Shown piece by piece: positions 58,960 through 64,000 of a DNA stretch of 64,000 bases (positions within the stretch are counted from its first letter, which is position 1; the number at the start of each line of letters is the position of its first letter). The translations under genes and the position numbers were made by a program. The notes below the pieces were generated by a model that saw nothing but the letters and a program-made list of their open reading frames with translations, was not told where the DNA came from and ran no database searches. Source of the DNA: Phycisphaerales bacterium (lineage in GTDB: Bacteria; Planctomycetota; Phycisphaerae; Phycisphaerales; UBA1924); the NCBI GenBank assembly GCA_026982335.1, contig JALSHH010000016.1, forward strand, positions 1-64,000, given 5' to 3'.

Positions 58960-60531
58960 TCACGCCCATTTGGTCAGGTGCCACTTTTTCTTGCCTCGAC
59001 GAATCGCGATGAACTGATCGTGGAGCAAATCCGCCTGGGTGAGTTTGGTGTCGAGGGTAGTCTTTGTGCCGTTGATTGAGACGGAACCTTCGTTGAGGAA
59101 CTCGCGGGCCTCGCGGTTTGATGAGGCGAGGTTGATCGCCTTGAGCAGCCCGACCATATCGACACCATCAGCCAGTTCCGCCTTGGCGTGTTCGGTGGTC
59201 GGGACACTGGCGAAGACTTCGAGCATGGTTTGTTCATCAAGCGAACCGATGTCGCCGCTGAAGAGGGCCTTGCCAGCGTTCTCGGCGTTGCGCATCGCGT
59301 CGTCGCCGTGGAGGATTCGGGTTGCTTCTTGGGCGAGTGTGCGTTGGAGTTCGCGCCTGCCGGGGTTTTCGGCGTGGGCTGCGATGAGCGATTCGATTGT
59401 TGGTTGATCGAGGAAGGTGAAGACCTTGATCCAGTTCGCGGCATCGTCATCGGAGGCGTTGAGCCAGAACTGGTAGTAGGCGTAGGGGCTGGTACGATTG
59501 GCGGTGAGCCAGACGGCCCCGGTTTCGGTCTTGCCGAACTTCCCGCCGTCGGCTTTGGCGACGAGGGGGGCGGTGAGGCCGAAGTTCGGGCTTGATGCCC
59601 ATTTCAACTCTTTAAGATGAGAGTCCCATCTACCTCGTATTTTCTCTGGCAAACTCACCTGGTGCTCATCCCAGTAATGCATTTGTTGACCTACAACTTC
59701 GTAGGACTGTTTCATCGCCTCATCTAGTGCAAGCTTAGGTGAAACCATAGTAAATCCATTTTTCATTGACTCACGGTACCGGTCCACCAAATCTGGATCG
59801 AGGTCCAGTTTGTCAAAATTATGAACGAACAAATCAGAAAAGTCACCCATCACTTCAACTCTGACACTGATCCGTTTACGACGAATCAAATCCCCACCCG
59901 CCACAATATTCCCATACTGATCGCTCCCGCCGAGTTGGACGGTGACGCCTTCGTGCTCGTAAAGATGAGCAAAATCGTACGCTTGCAGGATCATGTAGGA
60001 GAACTCGGTATAACTGATCCCCTGCTCGCGGTTGTTGAGCCGATCTTTGACGGATTCCTTCTGCATCATCATGTTGACGGAAAAATGCTTGCCGATATCG
60101 CGCAAGGCTTCGATGTAGGAGATTTTACTCAGCCAGTCGTTGTTGTTCTTGAGTTCGTGCTCCGGGCCTGCGATTGGGCCGAGCACGGCGTCGTAGATCG
60201 GGCGTTGGGAATCGACATTGTGCTGGACCATTTCATCGGTCATCATCATCCGCTCGGCGGACTTGCCCGAGGGGTCGCCGATGAGTCCGGTGCCGCCGCC
60301 CATGACGACGACGGGGGTATGCCCGGCCCGTTTGACATGGGCCAACAACATGATCGGGACGAGGTTGCCGATGGTCAGCGAGTCGGCGGTGGGGTCAAAC
60401 CCGGCGTAGATTTTTCGCGTGCCGGACTTGAGGTGATCGCGCAGCCCTTGCTCGTCGGTGCAGTCTTTGAGGAGCCCGCGCCAGGTGAGTTCGTCGATGA
60501 GATCAATCGTGCCTGCTTTGGTATCGGTCAT
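58960..60531 (-). CDS. tyrS: Tyrosine--tRNA ligase with ~96-aa insertion before the KMSKS-like loop
   Basis: YAGFDPTADSLTIGNL, GGSDQYGNIVAGGDLIRR, FGLTAPLVAKADGGKFGKTETGAVWL, C-terminal S4-like domain ending RRGKKKWHLTKWA. Confidence 0.95.
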   Translation of the reverse strand: MTDTKAGTIDLIDELTWRGLLKDCTDEQGLRDHLKSGTRKIYAGFDPTADSLTIGNLVPIMLLAHVKRAGHTPVVVMGGGTGLIGDPSGKSAERMMMTDEMVQHNVDSQRPIYDAVLGPIAGPEHELKNNNDWLSKISYIEALRDIGKHFSVNMMMQKESVKDRLNNREQGISYTEFSYMILQAYDFAHLYEHEGVTVQLGGSDQYGNIVAGGDLIRRKRISVRVEVMGDFSDLFVHNFDKLDLDPDLVDRYRESMKNGFTMVSPKLALDEAMKQSYEVVGQQMHYWDEHQVSLPEKIRGRWDSHLKELKWASSPNFGLTAPLVAKADGGKFGKTETGAVWLTANRTSPYAYYQFWLNASDDDAANWIKVFTFLDQPTIESLIAAHAENPGRRELQRTLAQEATRILHGDDAMRNAENAGKALFSGDIGSLDEQTMLEVFASVPTTEHAKAELADGVDMVGLLKAINLASSNREAREFLNEGSVSINGTKTTLDTKLTQADLLHDQFIAIRRGKKKWHLTKWA

Positions 60532-60561
60532 GGTCAGAGAGGATAGGTCGATGATGCACCC

Positions 60562-60635
60562 GTAGAACGGGCTTCCAGCTCGTTTCTTGCTGATGGGGCA
60601 CCTGCATGAAGAAACGGGCTGGAAGCCCGTTCTAC
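60562..60635. repeat. REP-like palindromic intergenic repeat, family B
   Basis: GTAGAACGGGCTTCCAGCTCGTTTCT ... AGAAACGGGCTGGAAGCCCGTTCTAC near-perfect long inverted repeat. Confidence 0.8.
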
Positions 60636-60642
60636 TGAAGAC

Positions 60643-61572
60643 TCATGGAAATCGTGGTTCGAGCATCCACTCAGAATGGGTCGCTTGATCAGCCCAGTGC
60701 TGCATGTCGTTGAACTCGTCCCATCCCCACTGCTCGGCGTGTCCATCGAGCATCCCGGCGATGCCCTTGCCGTTGTATCGCAGGGAGACTCGACCCGCGT
60801 TGCGTTCGGGTATCTCGGCGTATTCGTTATAGGTATCCTCCCACTGACGCCCAGCGGTCGAGTACAAATACGGCGGCTTGACAATAAACGATCCTTCCAC
60901 AATCCCATACCCGGGCAAGAAGGTCGGGCTCGCGAGATCGCGGGCAGAGGCAAAAACCATCAGGTTACTGGCCCGTCGGGGTTGGTATATTTTGGAGATG
61001 TGGAAATCACCAAAAACTCGCCGACCGGTATCGCTAAAGGGGATTGGATCACCTGGCGCGCCCCCCCCGACAAAGTAAGAGTTGAGCCCGAACGATGGAT
61101 AGAGGCTGATGACATAGCGCAAAGCATGATCGGCTGCAGAGTATGTGGGCGCATTCATGCCTTCTGCGAGCATGTCAATCACGCGTGAATCCTGATAGAG
61201 CGCATCGAAGTTGCCATCGAAGTAGGAAATCAGTCGCCAAGGATACCGTGAGCCGATAACTTGGCCCAGTGGTTCGCCATTGAAATCACGCGGGTCACTG
61301 TGTCGGGCGACCATCCGAGACCAGATGGCTGCGTCTGGAAATCCGATGAGGAGTTTGCCTCGATTGTCGTCGGCGTACATGGTGTAGGCGAGCATGAGTT
61401 GGCGCATGCCTGATTGCTCGCGCACCGCCTTGGCAGCCAACCTGGCGTGCCCAAGTGCGGGCAGCAGCACCCCGATCAGGATCGAGATGATCGCAATCAC
61501 GACGAGCAACTCGATGAGTGTGAATCCAAGGTGTTCAAAGCTCGATGCCCGATGCTGTTTGTCCTGCTTCAT
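60643..61572 (-). CDS. Type II secretion/prepilin-like protein (N-terminal cleavage/methylation motif)
   Basis: LGFTLIELLVVIAIISILIGVLLPALGHARLAAKAVREQSGMRQLMLAYTMYADDNRG. Confidence 0.92.
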   Translation of the reverse strand: MKQDKQHRASSFEHLGFTLIELLVVIAIISILIGVLLPALGHARLAAKAVREQSGMRQLMLAYTMYADDNRGKLLIGFPDAAIWSRMVARHSDPRDFNGEPLGQVIGSRYPWRLISYFDGNFDALYQDSRVIDMLAEGMNAPTYSAADHALRYVISLYPSFGLNSYFVGGGAPGDPIPFSDTGRRVFGDFHISKIYQPRRASNLMVFASARDLASPTFLPGYGIVEGSFIVKPPYLYSTAGRQWEDTYNEYAEIPERNAGRVSLRYNGKGIAGMLDGHAEQWGWDEFNDMQHWADQATHSEWMLEPRFP

Positions 61573-61777
61573 GGCTCACCAGCCTTTCTTTTCTCAAGCA
61601 CTCCATTTTCTGTCTAATTTTCTGCCTAATTGAGACTCATTATCAGCCACTTCCTGATATTCTTCGCTAAATGCGACCTACTCTCAACTATAGGCCTATG
61701 CTTTGCTGTAATACAGGCCATATTCCTGAGCGGCAGAAAGATGAAAAAATTGTCCCCTGAGTCAGAAGGAGAGCACC

Positions 61778-62812
61778 ATGGACTTCAACATGACCACACC
61801 ACTCCTGCTTGCAGGGTCGATCATCGGGACCAACAACCTCTGCGCACAAGTCATCGAAATCGAATACAACACTCCCACACTTGATCGGTGGAACTATCCG
61901 TTCAATGGCTCACCCGGTTCACGGCTCTCCGCATCGACCTTTGGTGTCGTCGAAATTCCCGGTTTCGATGACCACGATGCGCAGCTTGTGATTGGGTTCG
62001 AGACACTCGGGGACATCCCCGCCGGGCTCGACCCATCCCAATACCGCGTACTCTCGGCGACACTGACCATCACCAATACCAATGGCGACATCTTCCGGTA
62101 TGACCCAACCTATGACACGCACGACACTTATCTATTCCTCGATGATTCGCTCGATCCTGACCCAGGGCGTCCGATTCATCTCTGGGCGATGGGGTATCGC
62201 AATGGGTATGACCAAACGACTTGGGGCGAGTTCACCGCCTTTGGTGGGACGCCAAGCGTTGAGCCAGTGCAGGAATCTCGGCATGCATTCGCGGCCTACT
62301 TCCCCGTTGATCAGACACCTGTGGATATCTCCAACAACATCAAGTTTGAGTTTGATCCGACCCCGATTGCCATTGGGCAAACGGACATGGTTGTCCCTGG
62401 CGATCTCGTCCCCGCCGACACGACCTTTACCTTCGAGATGGGATTGTGCGATCCGTTTGTGCGTGCGTATCTGGCAGAAGGATTATCACTCGGTGAAATG
62501 CGTTTGACGGTGAGTTCTCTTCAGATCGCTGACGGAGGCACCGGCGGGGGCACCGGCGAGATCACCTACCCGTTCTGGTATACCCGCGAGAACCCGATCG
62601 CCCAAATCTTTGGCTATACCCCCACGCTGCACCTGCGGGTACGAATCGGATCGGCGGGCGATTACAACAGCGATGGCTCGATGAATTTCTTTGATGTTTC
62701 CGCATTCCTTTCCGATCTGGGCAATGGAAATTTCGATGCAGATCTCAACGGGGATTGCTCGCTCAACTTCTTCGATATTTCCGAGTTTCTCTCGATATTC
62801 TCAGCAGGCTAA
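61778..62812 (+). CDS. Secreted protein with C-terminal dockerin-like EF-hand repeats
   Basis: Signal-like N-terminus; C-terminal DYNSDGSMNFFDVSAFLSDLGNGNFDADLNGDCSLNFFDISEFLSIFSAG. Confidence 0.85.
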   Translation: MDFNMTTPLLLAGSIIGTNNLCAQVIEIEYNTPTLDRWNYPFNGSPGSRLSASTFGVVEIPGFDDHDAQLVIGFETLGDIPAGLDPSQYRVLSATLTITNTNGDIFRYDPTYDTHDTYLFLDDSLDPDPGRPIHLWAMGYRNGYDQTTWGEFTAFGGTPSVEPVQESRHAFAAYFPVDQTPVDISNNIKFEFDPTPIAIGQTDMVVPGDLVPADTTFTFEMGLCDPFVRAYLAEGLSLGEMRLTVSSLQIADGGTGGGTGEITYPFWYTRENPIAQIFGYTPTLHLRVRIGSAGDYNSDGSMNFFDVSAFLSDLGNGNFDADLNGDCSLNFFDISEFLSIFSAG

Positions 62813-62864
62813 TACACATACCCCCCGCTTCGTTTGAGTGGGAACAACACGATAGGAGAACACG

Positions 62865-63530
62865 ATGAACACCCTCTTCCTCATGCCGATCGCAATCGCA
62901 ACTTCTGTTTCATTGGCAGGTGTCGTCACCCCATTCACGGAAACCTTTGAAACTGGCACCAACAACTGGCTGATGGGCACATTCGATGCGCCAATCTACC
63001 ACACAATAGGCGCATTGGATGGCAGCGCTTATATTTCATCGAACGCTGACCTCAACAGCGCAGGCCCGTTCGGGCTCAGCGTGTTTCGAGGCGAAGATCA
63101 CTTCAATGCTTCAGCCGATGCGTTTGTCGGCAACTACCTCACCAGCGGAATCAACCGGATCACCTTTGATTTCCGCCACGATGCTGGGATTGACCTCAAT
63201 GTTGCCCTGCGTGTTTCCGGATCAAACAATTTCCCCGGATTTGGCGTCGAACTCCCCGAGCTTGTCGGATCTGGACAATGGGTAACACTTTCATTTGATT
63301 TGGATTTCTTCAACCCATTGCTGACCCTCGAAGGGCCTCCCACGCCAGACTTTTATAACTCAGTGATGGAGGCTGTGGGCAATCTTCAGGTGTCAGTTGA
63401 GCGTCCTGACGGGCTCGATACGCCTTTGGTTGTCGGATTTGATCTCGATAATGTCTCGATCATCCCGGCCCCTTCGTCGTTAACCCTGCTCTCGATCGGT
63501 GGGTTGTTGGGTATTCGCCGAAGACGATAA
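62865..63530 (+). CDS. Secreted protein with PEP-CTERM-like sorting tail
   Basis: N-terminal signal MNTLFLMPIAIATSVSLAGV; C-terminal IPAPSSLTLLSIGGLLGIRRRR. Confidence 0.85.
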   Translation: MNTLFLMPIAIATSVSLAGVVTPFTETFETGTNNWLMGTFDAPIYHTIGALDGSAYISSNADLNSAGPFGLSVFRGEDHFNASADAFVGNYLTSGINRITFDFRHDAGIDLNVALRVSGSNNFPGFGVELPELVGSGQWVTLSFDLDFFNPLLTLEGPPTPDFYNSVMEAVGNLQVSVERPDGLDTPLVVGFDLDNVSIIPAPSSLTLLSIGGLLGIRRRR

Positions 63531-63614
63531 CGGTTTTCTCTCTTCTTTCCACTCTTATCCCTCTTTGCACACGACCTGGCTGCCCTCCAGCGCCGGGTCG
63601 GGTGCCGCTTGGGT

Positions 63615-63998
63615 TCATCCAAGGCGAGTACGAGCGACTCGAATCGCTTCGGGGTTTCGATCACAGCCGTAATATTGCCGATTGAGTTGCTTGGCCGCAA
63701 TGAGCGTCGTTCCTGACCCACAGCATGGGTCGTAAACCACCCCATCGACCGGGCAACATGCCCCAATCAAGAGCTTGAGCAAAGCCAAAGGCTTTTGTGT
63801 CGGATATCCAACCCGTTCGTCCGCCATGTTGTTGAGGGTGGGAACATCAAGCACATCGGTGGCCTTCTTGAGTTGCCCCTTCATCCGATTGCTCGTCGCG
63901 GGCACCATCGGAGGCTCGAAGAAATACCGATCGGGATCAATACAGTAGAACAAAATATCATCATGCTTGCGTGCAAATCTTCGAGGTGATGAGCCTCC
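63615..63998 (-). CDS. DNA methyltransferase (N6-adenine/N4-cytosine class), truncated at window edge
   Basis: The frame extends upstream of the ORF-track start: GGSSPRRFARKHDDILFYC; then YPTQKPLALLKLLIGACCPVDGVVYDPCCGSGTTLIAAKQLNRQYYGCDRNPEAI. Confidence 0.93.
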   Translation of the reverse strand, partial: GGSSPRRFARKHDDILFYCIDPDRYFFEPPMVPATSNRMKGQLKKATDVLDVPTLNNMADERVGYPTQKPLALLKLLIGACCPVDGVVYDPCCGSGTTLIAAKQLNRQYYGCDRNPEAIRVARTRLG

Positions 63999-64000
63999 GA

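Noticed and set aside
59584-59871. Intein interpretation of the tyrS insertion
   Set aside because: Too short (~96 aa) and no Cys/Ser N-terminus or HN-Cys/Ser/Thr C-terminal splice junction.

Overview
This 64 kb window looks like a chromosomal segment from a planctomycete, probably Phycisphaerae (inferred from family content; no search was run). Four parts can be distinguished. (1) 1-10.2 kb is an accessory block on the + strand: a 5'-truncated type III restriction-modification operon (mod, a RhuM-family gene, res), then a translationally coupled pair of unknown genes (membrane protein plus a 730-aa protein with a His/Cys zinc-like tail), then recombinase-associated debris including a frameshifted remnant. 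(2) 10.3-27 kb on the - strand holds pheS and an S10-spc-alpha ribosomal super-operon (rpsJ to rplQ, with secY and rpoA). It has several oddities: an uL22 with an N-terminal HTH-like extension, an S5 with an RGG-rich tail, a short zinc-less S14, no rpmD/adk/map/infA/rpsD at their usual places, and internal hairpins or terminators. (3) 27.3-61.6 kb is mostly housekeeping: ruvB, cdsA, uppS, purA, hemW, a ThiE-like gene, recO, fused aroD-aroE, prfA, an ABC transporter, an aldehyde dehydrogenase, RNase P RNA and tyrS. Several palindromic REP-like intergenic repeats are scattered through it. (4) The 3' end carries secreted proteins with a dockerin-like tail and a PEP-CTERM-like tail, and a truncated DNA methyltransferase. 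The best novelty candidates are a ~96-codon in-frame insertion with atypical composition just before the KMSKS-like loop of tyrS, the RM-linked two-gene module at 5.6-9.0 kb, and the HTH-uL22 fusion.
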